NCBI GenBank assembly: GCA_900752285.1
Contig: CAADUW010000135.1
Location: 1 to 25,307 of the forward strand
Direction: 5' to 3'
Length of the DNA stretch: 25,307 nt
DNA from: an uncultured Oscillospiraceae bacterium
GTDB taxonomy: Bacteria; Bacillota; Clostridia; Oscillospirales; Oscillospiraceae
The notes below the pieces were generated by a model. It was not told where the DNA came from, made no database searches, and saw only the letters and a program-made list of their open reading frames with translations. The position numbers and the translations under genes are program-made. Of the stretch, positions 7,530 to 15,349 are shown piece by piece; the stretch's first letter is position 1; every line of letters starts with the position of its first letter.

Positions 7530-7760
7530 ATGGAAAGACTGCTTGAAATTCTGGAGGACATTCAGCCGGATGTGGATTTTAAGACCCGCACGGACCTGAT
7601 CGACGCCCATCTGCTCAGCTCCCTGAGCATCCTGTCTCTGATCGCGGAGCTGGAGGATGAATTTGACATCACCGTTCCTGCCGTGGAGGTTATCCCCGCC
7701 AACTTCAACTCCATGCAGGCCATGTGGGACATGATCCGGCGGCTTCAGGAGGAAGGCTGA
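7530..7760 (+). CDS. Acyl/aminoacyl carrier protein, copy 2 (identical protein)
   Basis: The 76-residue product is identical, residue for residue, to that of 6185-6415, including the probable phosphopantetheine Ser31. The two genes differ at 14 third-position or synonymous bases out of 231 and at no amino acid. This copy directly precedes the MBOAT gene with a 2-nt gap, and its 3' end supplies the AGGAGG ribosome site for that gene. The pattern suggests either strong selection on the whole protein surface or conversion of an older duplication. The upstream sequence differs between copies, so the duplication unit was small or has since diverged. Confidence 0.88.
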   Translation: MERLLEILEDIQPDVDFKTRTDLIDAHLLSSLSILSLIAELEDEFDITVPAVEVIPANFNSMQAMWDMIRRLQEEG

Positions 7761-7762
7761 GC

Positions 7763-9382
7763 ATGGCGCGGATTCTCTCCCTGCTTCAGGCGGGAAAGCA
7801 CACGGACCTGACATCCTTCTTTTCTACGGCGTTTCTGGGCTTTTACCTGCCCCTGTGCCTGATTTTCTATGCGCTGGTGCCCAGAAAGCTTAAAAAGTAT
7901 GCGCTTCTGCTGGAAAGTCTGGGCTTTTTCTGGCTTATCAGCGGCAGCCGGATCGTTTGGCTGCTGGGGACGGTCCTGATCGTCTGGGGCTGCGGGCTTT
8001 GGATGGACGCCGTTCTGAAAAAGCGGGATGCAGAACTGGCAGCGGCGGAACGTCCCCGGCGGAAGGAGATCAAACGCCGGTATCAGGGCAAGCTGCGGTG
8101 GGTTCTGGCGCTGGGTGCGCTGGCAAATCTGGGGGTGCTCCTGACCCTGAAATACGCGGGCTTTGCCCTCCGGAACGTGAACGCGCTGTTTGGACTGACC
8201 CTGAACGTGCCGAAGTACCTGATGCCCATCGGTATTTCCTTCTATACCCTGCAGGCAATCGCCTACCTCTTTGACGTGTACCACGAGAAAATTTCCGCGG
8301 ACCGGGACCTGCTGCGGGTGGCACTGTTCCTGTCCTTCTTCCCTCAGATCGTGGAGGGGCCCATCTGCCGCTATTCCGAGACGGCGGACAGACTCTGGAA
8401 CTGTGAGCCCATTCGCTATGAGAACCTGACAGCCGGTTTGCAGCGGCTTCTCTTCGGACTGATGAAAAAGCTGGTGGTGGCGGATCGACTGAACACCTTC
8501 GTGAAGGCGGTATTTGCCGACTCCGGCAGCTTTTCCGGCGGGGTCATTGGACTGGCAGCGCTGTGCTATACCGTCCAGCTGTACATGGACTTTTCCGGCT
8601 CTATGGACGCGGTGGTGGGTGTGGGGCAGATTTTCGGGATTTCCATGCCGGAAAACTTCCGCCGCCCCTTCTTCTCCCGGACGATCTCCGAATTCTGGAA
8701 CCGGTGGCATATCACCCTCGGCACCTTCTTCCGGGATTACATTTTCTACTCCATCACCATGTCCAAACCCATGAAAAAGCTGACGAACGCGGCCCGGAAG
8801 AAGCTGGGCAACCACTTTGGCCCTCTCCTTGCCGGAAGCGTGGCGCTCTTCTGCGTGTGGTTTGCCAACGGCGTGTGGCACGGAGCGGCGTGGAGCTTTA
8901 TTTTCTTCGGTATGTACCACTTTGTTCTGATTCTTACCGGGAGCCTCATTGCCCCGCTGGTGAAGAAAACCAACGACCGGCTCCACATTTCTCCGGAACA
9001 CCCGGTGTATCGGGGACTGCAAATTTTCAGGACCTGTGTGCTGGTGGTCATCGGTGAGCTGTTCTTCCGGGCGGACGGACTGCGGGAGGGCATGCGGATG
9101 TTCGGGAAAATGGTCACGGACTTCCGGTTTACCGGCTTCTTCGCTCAGACGGCGGAGATCAGCTTTGACCGGAAGGACGCCCTGATCACCGCAATCACGG
9201 TGATGATTGTGTTTGCAGTCAGCCTGATGAACGAGAAGGGAATTTGTCTCCGGGCAGAGATCGCCAAAAAGCCCGTGGCGTTGCGGTGGGCAATCTGGTA
9301 TACCCTGATCCTGTACATTCTGATTTTCGGCGCTTATGGTACGGGTTACGTCCCCGTGGATCCCATGTATGCGAACTTCTGA
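7763..9382 (+). CDS. MBOAT family membrane acyltransferase (DltB/AlgI-like)
   Basis: The ATG at 7763 gives 539 residues with about 10-12 hydrophobic helices. MBOAT hallmarks are present: PIGISFYTLQAIAYL (155-169), FFPQIVEGPI (192-201), MDFSGSMD (275-282), FWNRWHITLGTFFRDYIF (311-328) and NGVWHGAAW with the catalytic His373. DltB and AlgI use this fold to pass an acyl group from a donor across the membrane; DltB takes D-alanine from DltC. Here the donor should be the carrier encoded at both 6185 and 7530. A basic cytoplasmic loop near residues 85-112 could dock the acidic carrier. The ribosome site AGGAGG lies inside the carrier gene, so translation is coupled. Confidence 0.93.
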   Translation: MARILSLLQAGKHTDLTSFFSTAFLGFYLPLCLIFYALVPRKLKKYALLLESLGFFWLISGSRIVWLLGTVLIVWGCGLWMDAVLKKRDAELAAAERPRRKEIKRRYQGKLRWVLALGALANLGVLLTLKYAGFALRNVNALFGLTLNVPKYLMPIGISFYTLQAIAYLFDVYHEKISADRDLLRVALFLSFFPQIVEGPICRYSETADRLWNCEPIRYENLTAGLQRLLFGLMKKLVVADRLNTFVKAVFADSGSFSGGVIGLAALCYTVQLYMDFSGSMDAVVGVGQIFGISMPENFRRPFFSRTISEFWNRWHITLGTFFRDYIFYSITMSKPMKKLTNAARKKLGNHFGPLLAGSVALFCVWFANGVWHGAAWSFIFFGMYHFVLILTGSLIAPLVKKTNDRLHISPEHPVYRGLQIFRTCVLVVIGELFFRADGLREGMRMFGKMVTDFRFTGFFAQTAEISFDRKDALITAITVMIVFAVSLMNEKGICLRAEIAKKPVALRWAIWYTLILYILIFGAYGTGYVPVDPMYANF

Positions 9383-9395
9383 GAGGGGAAAATCC

Positions 9396-10358
9396 ATGCG
9401 CAGACATATTATCTCGGCAGCGGTGTTTCTCCTGATCCTCGCCCTGCTTCTGGTGCCTCTGTCCCTGATTTTTCGTCCCAAGAACAATTCGCAGGAGGCG
9501 GGCATGGAGGAGCCCCGTGCCAACGGCATTCTTGCCGAACCGGAAAATTCCATTGATGTGCTGTTCCTCGGCAACAGCCTTGCCTACTGCTCCATGAATC
9601 CCATGGAGATCTGGAAAGAGTATGGGATTCCCACCTACGTGTGCTCCACCGTAGGGCAGCGGGTCAATATTACAATGCAGTTCCTCCGGCGGGTGCTGCG
9701 GACACAGAAGCCAAAGGTAGTGGCATTGGAAGCCATGGGGCCCCGGATGCCCACGGGCATTGTGACCAGATCTACAGAACTTCTGGAGGAGAAAGTACCC
9801 TTCTTCCGCTATCACAACCGATGGAAAACACTCCGCTGGCAGGACTTTTATACCGAACCGCACCATACCGCACTCCGGGAGGATAAGGGCTTTTACGGTC
9901 ACATCGGTGAAAAACCGGCGGACCTGACGGACTACATGGCTCCCTCCGATGTCAGCGCCGGGATTCCCCGGAAAAGCCGGCGTGTCTTGGCAGAAATTGC
10001 CGAGCTTTGCCGGGACAACGGCATCCAGCTGGTTCTGTTCAGTGCGCCCAGTCCGGTCAACTGGAACAGCGCTTGGCACAACGCCTTTGCGGCAATGGCG
10101 GAAACGTTGGGGGTGCCATACCTGGACATGAATCTCATGCCGGAAGAGGTTCCCATGGACTGGGAACACGACTCCTTCGACGGCGGCGATCACCTGAACG
10201 TGGCGGGCGCAAAGAAAGCGTCGGATTACATGGGAAAGTGGCTGATCGAAACGGGCCTCTTCACCGACAAACGTCAGGATCCGGCATATACCCAGTGGAA
10301 CATCTTCCTCACCCGCTGCGAAAACGGCGAGGGAATGGAATATAAGACGGCAGACTGA
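9396..10358 (+). CDS. Membrane-anchored SGNH hydrolase/transferase, copy 2 (DltD-like role)
   Basis: The 320-residue protein starts at ATG 9396 behind GAGAGGGGAA. An N-terminal hydrophobic helix (about 5-26) ends in FRPKNN without a lipobox cysteine. The SGNH blocks match copy 1: FLGNSL with Ser61, and DGGDHLN near the C-terminus. The ends TGLFTDKRQDPAYTQWN are nearly shared with copy 1, while the middle (about 75-200) is much more diverged. The two may recognise different acceptors, or one may remove what the other adds. It is the last gene of the operon; the terminator at 10371 follows. Confidence 0.83.
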   Translation: MRRHIISAAVFLLILALLLVPLSLIFRPKNNSQEAGMEEPRANGILAEPENSIDVLFLGNSLAYCSMNPMEIWKEYGIPTYVCSTVGQRVNITMQFLRRVLRTQKPKVVALEAMGPRMPTGIVTRSTELLEEKVPFFRYHNRWKTLRWQDFYTEPHHTALREDKGFYGHIGEKPADLTDYMAPSDVSAGIPRKSRRVLAEIAELCRDNGIQLVLFSAPSPVNWNSAWHNAFAAMAETLGVPYLDMNLMPEEVPMDWEHDSFDGGDHLNVAGAKKASDYMGKWLIETGLFTDKRQDPAYTQWNIFLTRCENGEGMEYKTAD

Positions 10359-10370
10359 TTGAGTTCCAAA

Positions 10371-10410
10371 GCAGCCCGGCAGGCATCAAGACCCTGCCGG
10401 GCTGCTTTTT
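10371..10410 (+). terminator. Intrinsic terminator of the dlt-like operon
   Basis: GCAGCCCGGCAGG (10371-10383) pairs perfectly with CCTGCCGGGCTGC (10393-10405). The loop is 9 nt and T5 follows. It starts 12 nt after the stop of the second SGNH gene. The stem-loop core recurs, inverted, at 10923-10953. Confidence 0.92.
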
Positions 10411-10618
10411 ATAGCGGATGGAAGGGAAAAAGGCGTTCGGGAAATCCGCAGGATGACATGACGCAATTTGCCATGTATGTTTCCGGTGCAAGTTATATAA
10501 GCGCCCAGTCACAGCCTGCTCTGTTTCTGACAGCCGGGCAGGCTGCGGGAAATTTCTGCCTGTCCCGGGGGAATAGGGACAGACTGTGTGCAATAGGGTA
10601 GAACCGGGGGTGAAAACC
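10411..10618. other. Non-coding stretch before the sigK remnant
   Basis: About 200 nt hold no supported gene. Two small inverted repeats are visible: CAGCC/GGCTG near 10531-10545, and CTGTCCC (10560-10566) with GGGACAG (10576-10582). No promoter close to consensus was found for the sigK fragment that follows. Confidence 0.35.
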
Positions 10619-10816
10619 ATGTTATCCGGTATTTATCTGATGCTGAGCACTCTGTTCTATGGACTGAAACTCAGCCCCGGAAGCTTTCCCAAACCATTGA
10701 CAGCGCAGGAGGAACGCGAATACCTGAATCAGGCAGCATCGGGTGACCTTCAGGCAAGGAACATTCTGGTAGAAAGGAACCTCCGTCTGGTAGCCCATGT
10801 GATGAAGAACGGGTGA
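10619..10816 (+). pseudogene. sigK: Truncated sporulation sigma factor SigK, N-terminal part
   Basis: The 65-residue frame starts at ATG 10619 behind GGGGGTG. It matches the SigK start: a hydrophobic pro-peptide-like segment, then FPKPLTAQEEREYLNQA, GDLQARNILVERNLRLVAHVMK, which is sigma region 1.2/2.1. A full SigK is about 230 residues; here the frame stops just after HVMKNG. In the next frame (from 10809) TGDAREDFL follows, which looks like an eroded version of the TGEDAEDLI segment that comes next in SigK. That favours a one-base frameshift followed by decay. Separation by a skin-like element is less likely, because no downstream half is seen in the window. The identity as a SigK remnant is confident; the mechanism is inferred. 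Confidence 0.8.
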
Positions 10817-10922
10817 TGCACGGGAAGATTTCCTGTGGCGGACAGATGGAAGCCTGGTGTCTGTGCGTGGAAATTGGACTGCGAAAATTTACTGGAAAGC
10901 GATGCTTAACGAATAAAGGACA

Positions 10923-10953
10923 AGCCCGGCAAGGTTTTGATGCTTGCCGGGCT
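10923..10953 (-). repeat. Inverted copy of the 10373-10403 hairpin
   Basis: Read on the minus strand, this 31-nt stem-loop matches 28 of 31 positions of the core of the terminator at 10373-10403, including the asymmetric CATCAA-ACC loop. The stem is AGCCCGGCAAG with CTTGCCGGGCT. No T-run follows on the plus strand, so its termination strength is doubtful. Together the two copies flank the sigK remnant in opposite orientations. Confidence 0.75.
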
Positions 10954-11038
10954 GTGTCTTTGTGCGAGGGACATGGAGAGAAAGCGGATGCGGGATTTGT
11001 TGATGCGCAAGGAAGTATTTTGACCGGCAGAATCTTCG

Positions 11039-11066
11039 TTGCGTTCCGTGCAAATTATGGTATGAT
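11039..11066 (+). promoter_or_regulatory. Possible promoter of the small conserved-looking gene
   Basis: A -10 TATGAT (11061-11066) and a weak -35 TTGCGT (11039-11044) are separated by 16 nt. The position, about 22 nt before the ATG at 11088, is sensible, but the -35 match is poor. The stretch 10817-11087 upstream holds otherwise only the inverted hairpin and eroded sigK-like sequence. Confidence 0.4.
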
Positions 11067-11087
11067 GAAACAAAGAAAGGTGATCCT

Positions 11088-11360
11088 ATGAATGATATTG
11101 CGACGTTGGGAAATGATGCCGGATTCAGCGTTTTTTCCTTCGGGAACCGTGTCATCCGGTTCAAAGCGCCCTATTCGCTGGAGCGTTACACTTCCGTAAA
11201 AGAGTGGGATAACGGTTATCTTGTGGTTATTGCAAAATATCGCCACAATTCACAACCGGAGGAAGAATATATTGATTTGCTGTCAATTTTGAATGGACTG
11301 TATATCAACGGTCAGGAATTTTTGAAACCAATCAAAGGAGTTGCGATAGCCCATGGTTGA
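11088..11360 (+). CDS. Small protein of unknown function
   Basis: The 90-residue protein starts at ATG 11088 with GAAAGG seven bases upstream. No characterised domain is recognised. It reads like a compact alpha/beta protein: a short beta-rich first half (SVFSFGNRVIRF), the central YLVVIAKYRHN strand, and a helical EEYIDLLSILNGLYI segment. There are no signal peptide or membrane segments. Proteins of this general appearance occur in Firmicutes, but I cannot name a function. It stands alone, followed by the bidirectional terminator at 11385. The codon use and ribosome site support it as a real gene. Confidence 0.7.
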   Translation: MNDIATLGNDAGFSVFSFGNRVIRFKAPYSLERYTSVKEWDNGYLVVIAKYRHNSQPEEEYIDLLSILNGLYINGQEFLKPIKGVAIAHG

Positions 11361-11384
11361 GTTCGCCCCATTGCGTTTTCAATC

Positions 11385-11433
11385 AAAAATCCTCCATGAT
11401 ACCCAAGATGAAGGGAAATTATGGAGGATTTTT
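11385..11433. terminator. Bidirectional terminator between convergent genes
   Basis: AAAAATCCTCCAT (11385-11397) pairs exactly with ATGGAGGATTTTT (11421-11433). The 23-nt loop is long, but the A-run and T-run flanks allow termination in both directions. It serves the small gene on the plus strand and the symporter on the minus strand. Confidence 0.85.
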
Positions 11434-11502
11434 TCTTTAAATGTTGTGGGTTGATGCGATTTTGGTTGCGTGTCCCCGATGAGGACAGATTCAACCGCAG
11501 GA

Positions 11503-12939
11503 TCAGCGGGCCGCGATTTCCGTAACGATTTTCTGATATACTTCTTCTGTGATCTTATATTTTTTGCGGATCAAAATATATGCGGCGGCCAGAGTGAGTA
11601 TGGGAACCGCAACCATGCCGATCCTTAGAAGAAGGGTTTGCCGGGGCTGCACTTGGGCCGCGAACGCATTTGCCTTTTCCAGTGCCTGGGCGCTGGTCAT
11701 GGTCCCTTTGCCGACCTCAATTTCTAGGCCGGAGATGTTCTGGCTGACGGTATAGATGCCGCTGAGAATCAGCACCAAGGCAGAGACGCCCTGATTTACC
11801 GCACCGGCCAGTTTGACGGAGAAAGAGCGAATTGCGGAGATCACACTGTCGTGCCGTTCTCCGAAGCGCAGCTCATCATATTCGATGGTGTTGTTGAGCA
11901 TCACGATAACAGCCAGATTATAGAGCCCCTGAAAGAAGAAAATGACAAAGCCGATGCAGTTCAGCAGAACAACGTTCTTTGGCAGCACATAGCCAAAGCC
12001 CATCAGCAGTGCGTATCCAGCGAAACTTGCGGCGATACAGATTTTCAGAAGGGTCATTCGATGCATCCGGCTGGAAATAAACGCGTACAGTGCCTGAGAA
12101 ACAAGCGTTCCAAGCCCGTACATGACGGTGAACAGGAAAATCAGATTGCCGCTGTCCGCATAGCCAAATTCAAAATAGAAGAAATTTACGCCAAAGATGA
12201 TCAGAAGGTTGCTCCCAATGTTAAACAGCAGAGAGGCAATGCCGATGGGAACCAGCTGATCATTCCGCATAAAGATGGAGAACATTTTGCTGAGGGTTAC
12301 TTTCTCTGCGTCATCTCTGCGCGGCGCCTCCCGAACGCCCACCACAACGAGCGTCTGAAACGCGATAAACGCAAGGGCAACAATCAGGGCTGTTACTCGA
12401 TATGCCTGAATTGCGTTTCCGGCAATCACAGTCGGTACAATGCCCGCAATGGTGAACTGACCGATGCAGATGAATACGCTCATGAGGGTTACCAGCGTGT
12501 CCCGCTCCTTGGGGTCGCTACTCAGGCTGGGCAGCATTCCCCAATAGGCAATGTCGTTCATGGTATAGGTCATGCCCCAGAGCAGGTAGCCTATCGAGAA
12601 AAAGGCGACAAAGCCCCAGCCCTGCGGACGCAATGTAAAGAGCGCAATAATCACTAGCGCATTCAGCACGGCCCCGGCCAGAATCCACGGTTTGAATTTC
12701 CCGCTTTTGAAGTGGGTATTTTCAATGATAATTCCCATTAGGGCATCGTTTATGGCATCCCAGATCAGGCAGATGACGATTGCGGCGGAAATGACTCCGA
12801 ACTGGGCGACGGTCAACTTCATGGTATATTGGACATAGGTGAGCAGGTACATGCTTACCAGCGCGTAAGCGGCATCGCGGCCGGTAGCGCCGATGCAGTA
12901 GCACCATTTTGTCCGCTTGTCAAGGCTGTCTTTTTTCAT
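11503..12939 (-). CDS. GPH-family (MFS) glycoside/cation symporter
   Basis: The start is ATG 12939 behind AGGGGGG; a longer in-frame start at 12966 would overlap the glucosidase gene. The 478-residue protein has about 12 hydrophobic helices. The early WDAINDALMG segment is the signature of glycoside-pentoside-hexuronide:cation symporters (MelB/XynP type). FKPWILAG and IAYWGMLPSLSSDPKERD also fit that family. It should bring in a beta-linked disaccharide or similar glycoside with a cation. Its ribosome site lies in the last codons of the GH3 gene 5 nt upstream, so the two are translationally coupled, and the imported sugar is probably the GH3 substrate. The sugar is not known. Confidence 0.9.
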   Translation of the reverse strand: MKKDSLDKRTKWCYCIGATGRDAAYALVSMYLLTYVQYTMKLTVAQFGVISAAIVICLIWDAINDALMGIIIENTHFKSGKFKPWILAGAVLNALVIIALFTLRPQGWGFVAFFSIGYLLWGMTYTMNDIAYWGMLPSLSSDPKERDTLVTLMSVFICIGQFTIAGIVPTVIAGNAIQAYRVTALIVALAFIAFQTLVVVGVREAPRRDDAEKVTLSKMFSIFMRNDQLVPIGIASLLFNIGSNLLIIFGVNFFYFEFGYADSGNLIFLFTVMYGLGTLVSQALYAFISSRMHRMTLLKICIAASFAGYALLMGFGYVLPKNVVLLNCIGFVIFFFQGLYNLAVIVMLNNTIEYDELRFGERHDSVISAIRSFSVKLAGAVNQGVSALVLILSGIYTVSQNISGLEIEVGKGTMTSAQALEKANAFAAQVQPRQTLLLRIGMVAVPILTLAAAYILIRKKYKITEEVYQKIVTEIAAR

Positions 12940-12944
12940 GCAGA

Positions 12945-15299
12945 TTACCCCCCTATGAGTTTCCAAAATGCTTTTCCTCGATGGCCATTTGCTTCTAAAA
13001 TCATCGCTTCTGCCAGCCTTGGCGGAAGCATTCCGCCGCTTTGGCAGACAACGCTGTCAATGGTTCCGTTTTCTACGCCCTCCAGCATCATAACGACCTC
13101 GGGATCATCGTGGGCAATCCCCTGAAACAAGGAATATACAAGGGGCCTGGCTGCTTTCCGGAGGAGCTTTGCCATAGGAGAGGCTTCGGCCAGCTGGAGC
13201 AGAGAACTGTATGGTCCGTAATCCCCCTGCCTGCGCTCATCAAAATGGCTGAGCGGCCTCCCATAGAATTCCGCAAACTGCGCCTGGGATACGCTGTGCA
13301 AATTCTTTTGAAAATACTCGGAAAGGCGCTCCCGGTCATCCTGCGTGTACGGCGCTCCCACCACATTCAGAACCTGCGCAAGCCGGATGTCCTGAGAAGA
13401 AGCTCCCGCAAGCACCCGGTAGTGCCCACTGGGCATCCGGAACTGCTTCCCGTCATAAATGGAGAAACTCCGCTCGTCCAGTTCCAGCGAGATGTGTCTG
13501 GTTTCGCCAGGGGCCAGAGTGATCTTTTGGAATCCCTTCAGCTCCTTTTTGGCCCGCAGGTAGTTCGCCGGGGGATTTTCCACATACAGCTCTACAATTT
13601 CGGCACCGGCTGTATAACCGGTGTTGGTGACATCCAGAGAGACGCGCAGTTTCCCGCCTGTATATGTCTCGCTGCTCAGTTCCAGATTGGTGTATCGAAA
13701 GGTCGTATAGCTCAGACCGTATCCAAAGGGAAAGCGGACAGAAACACCGAAGCTGTCATAATACCGGTATCCGACATAGATACTCTCCCGGTATTCCACG
13801 TCATCGCTGCCGGTAGCAAAGAAATTGGAGCAGGGGGTGTCTTCTATCGTGTAGGGCCAGGACTCTGCCAGCTTCCCACTGGGATTTACCTGCCCTGTCA
13901 GCAGGTCCGCGCAGGCCTCGCCAACGGCTTCCCCGCAGAGGTACATCTGCAGAATACCCCGGACCTGGTTTTCAAAAGGCATATCATAGGGTGCGCCGCT
14001 GAACGACACAAAGACGACATTGGGATTTGCTTTGCAGATTTTGCTCAGCAGACGCAGTTGATTGGCAGGCATTGCCAGCATTTTCCGGTCATAGCCTTCC
14101 CCCTCGTACTGGTCGGTCAGACCGCCGAAAAACAGAACGGTTTTCTGGTTGGAGACGAGTTGCAGCGCCTGGGCCTCCAATTCCGGGTTTTCCTGATCCC
14201 GGATGGAATAGCCTGGGGCATAGGAAATGGTAATGCCCAGATCACGAAGCGCATCGATGGCGCTGGGCACGTTTGCGGTATGGATATGGCTGCTCCCGCC
14301 GCCTTGAAAGCGCATGTGCTCTGCCAGACTTCCAATGACGGTCACATCCACATTTGGCGGGAGCGGGAGAATCCCGTCATTTTTCAGAAGTACCGCGCTT
14401 TCGCAAGCTAACTGCCTTGCGACTTTGTGGGCATCAGAGGTGTCTTTTTTTGCCCTGTGAACGGGTGCGTATTTTTTTACCAGTGCTTCGATTTTTCCGG
14501 CGGCCCGGGTAATCTCATCTTCCGAAATCTCCCCCGCCGCGAAAGCTGTTTCCAGCTTCCGGGTGTGGATTCCACAGCTGTCCGGCATTTCCAGGTCCAT
14601 GCCCGCTTTCACGGACTTGGCTAAATCCGCACAGGCACCCCAATCGGAGATGACCGCCCCTTCAAACCCCCATTCGTCCCGGAGAATGTCTGTCAGAAGA
14701 TGCCGGTTTTCGCAGGCATAGTATCCGTTCAGACGGTTGTAGGCTGCCATGACGGTTGCGGGCTTTGCTGTTTTTATGACATATTCAAAGGCACTGAGAT
14801 AGATTTCCCGAAGCGCCCGTTCGTCAATCTGACTGTTAGCGGTCTGACGGTGGGTTTCCTGATTGTTGCCGGCGAAATGCTTCAGGGATACTGCAATGCC
14901 CTCTGCCTGCACGGCCTTTACATAGGCGGCAGCCATACGACCGGATAAAAAGGGGTCCTCGCTGAAGTATTCAAAGTTTCTGCCGCAGAGCGGGGAGCGC
15001 TTGATGTTGATTCCGGGACCCAGAAGAACGGAAATATCCTCGTTCCAGGCCTCTCTGGCAACTGATGTTCCCAGCCGCTCCGCCGCTGTTGAGTCCCAGG
15101 AGCAGGCAAGGGCGCTGGCGGTCGGATAACAGGTGGATACCAGACTGATATTGTTCTGGCGCTCCTGCTCCTCCTGCTTGCGCAGTCCGTGAGGCCCATC
15201 GGACAGATGAATAGACGGCAGACTGGCGGTTTCGTGGGTATGCCACATCCCTTTTCCGGTTAAAAGCGCTATTTTCTCTTCGAGGTTGTTTTGCACCAT
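12945..15299 (-). CDS. GH3 beta-glucosidase
   Basis: The ATG at 15299 follows AAAGGAGGG and gives 784 residues without a signal peptide, so the enzyme is cytoplasmic. The GH3 N-terminal barrel shows LSDGPHGLR (32-40), GPGINIKRSP (94-103), KHFAGNNQE (140-148) and the nucleophile Asp219 in VISDWGA. The second GH3 domain (about 300-520) includes the GYDRKMLAMP region, and a fibronectin III-like domain spans about 570-690 (FPFGYGLSYTTF onward). About 100 further residues at the C-terminus resemble the helical tail of many clostridial GH3 enzymes. It hydrolyses beta-glucosides or beta-xylosides brought in by the adjacent symporter; the exact linkage is unknown. The AraC-type regulator is divergent. 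Confidence 0.93.
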   Translation of the reverse strand: MVQNNLEEKIALLTGKGMWHTHETASLPSIHLSDGPHGLRKQEEQERQNNISLVSTCYPTASALACSWDSTAAERLGTSVAREAWNEDISVLLGPGINIKRSPLCGRNFEYFSEDPFLSGRMAAAYVKAVQAEGIAVSLKHFAGNNQETHRQTANSQIDERALREIYLSAFEYVIKTAKPATVMAAYNRLNGYYACENRHLLTDILRDEWGFEGAVISDWGACADLAKSVKAGMDLEMPDSCGIHTRKLETAFAAGEISEDEITRAAGKIEALVKKYAPVHRAKKDTSDAHKVARQLACESAVLLKNDGILPLPPNVDVTVIGSLAEHMRFQGGGSSHIHTANVPSAIDALRDLGITISYAPGYSIRDQENPELEAQALQLVSNQKTVLFFGGLTDQYEGEGYDRKMLAMPANQLRLLSKICKANPNVVFVSFSGAPYDMPFENQVRGILQMYLCGEAVGEACADLLTGQVNPSGKLAESWPYTIEDTPCSNFFATGSDDVEYRESIYVGYRYYDSFGVSVRFPFGYGLSYTTFRYTNLELSSETYTGGKLRVSLDVTNTGYTAGAEIVELYVENPPANYLRAKKELKGFQKITLAPGETRHISLELDERSFSIYDGKQFRMPSGHYRVLAGASSQDIRLAQVLNVVGAPYTQDDRERLSEYFQKNLHSVSQAQFAEFYGRPLSHFDERRQGDYGPYSSLLQLAEASPMAKLLRKAARPLVYSLFQGIAHDDPEVVMMLEGVENGTIDSVVCQSGGMLPPRLAEAMILEANGHRGKAFWKLIGG

Positions 15300-15320
15300 A
15301 GGAATCCCTCCTTTTCGTCT

Positions 15321-15349
15321 ATTGTAGCATTGTGTGGACATGCGATATA
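15321..15349 (-). promoter_or_regulatory. Promoter of the GH3/symporter operon
   Basis: On the minus strand the -10 is TACAAT (15321-15326), and 17 nt upstream lies TATATC (15344-15349), a poor -35. The predicted start is near 15314, about 15 nt before the ATG. The weak -35 overlaps the proximal direct repeat of the putative AraC operator by three bases, as expected for an AraC-activated promoter. Confidence 0.55.

Noticed and set aside
7745..9574. 609-codon minus-strand open frame opposite the MBOAT gene
   Set aside because: There are no hydrophobic segments or domains and no start signals; the sense strand is a clear MBOAT protein.
10813..11091. 92-codon open frame after the sigK remnant
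   Set aside because: It spans the inverted hairpin and the promoter of the next gene, and shows no domain or ribosome site.
10619..11360. Skin-like prophage element inserted in sigK within the window
   Set aside because: No recombinase, att core or SigK C-terminal half is visible; eroded SigK-like sequence in the next frame favours decay.
11851..14411. Plus-strand open frames opposite the symporter and GH3 genes
   Set aside because: They are shadows of strongly supported genes, without domains or ribosome sites.
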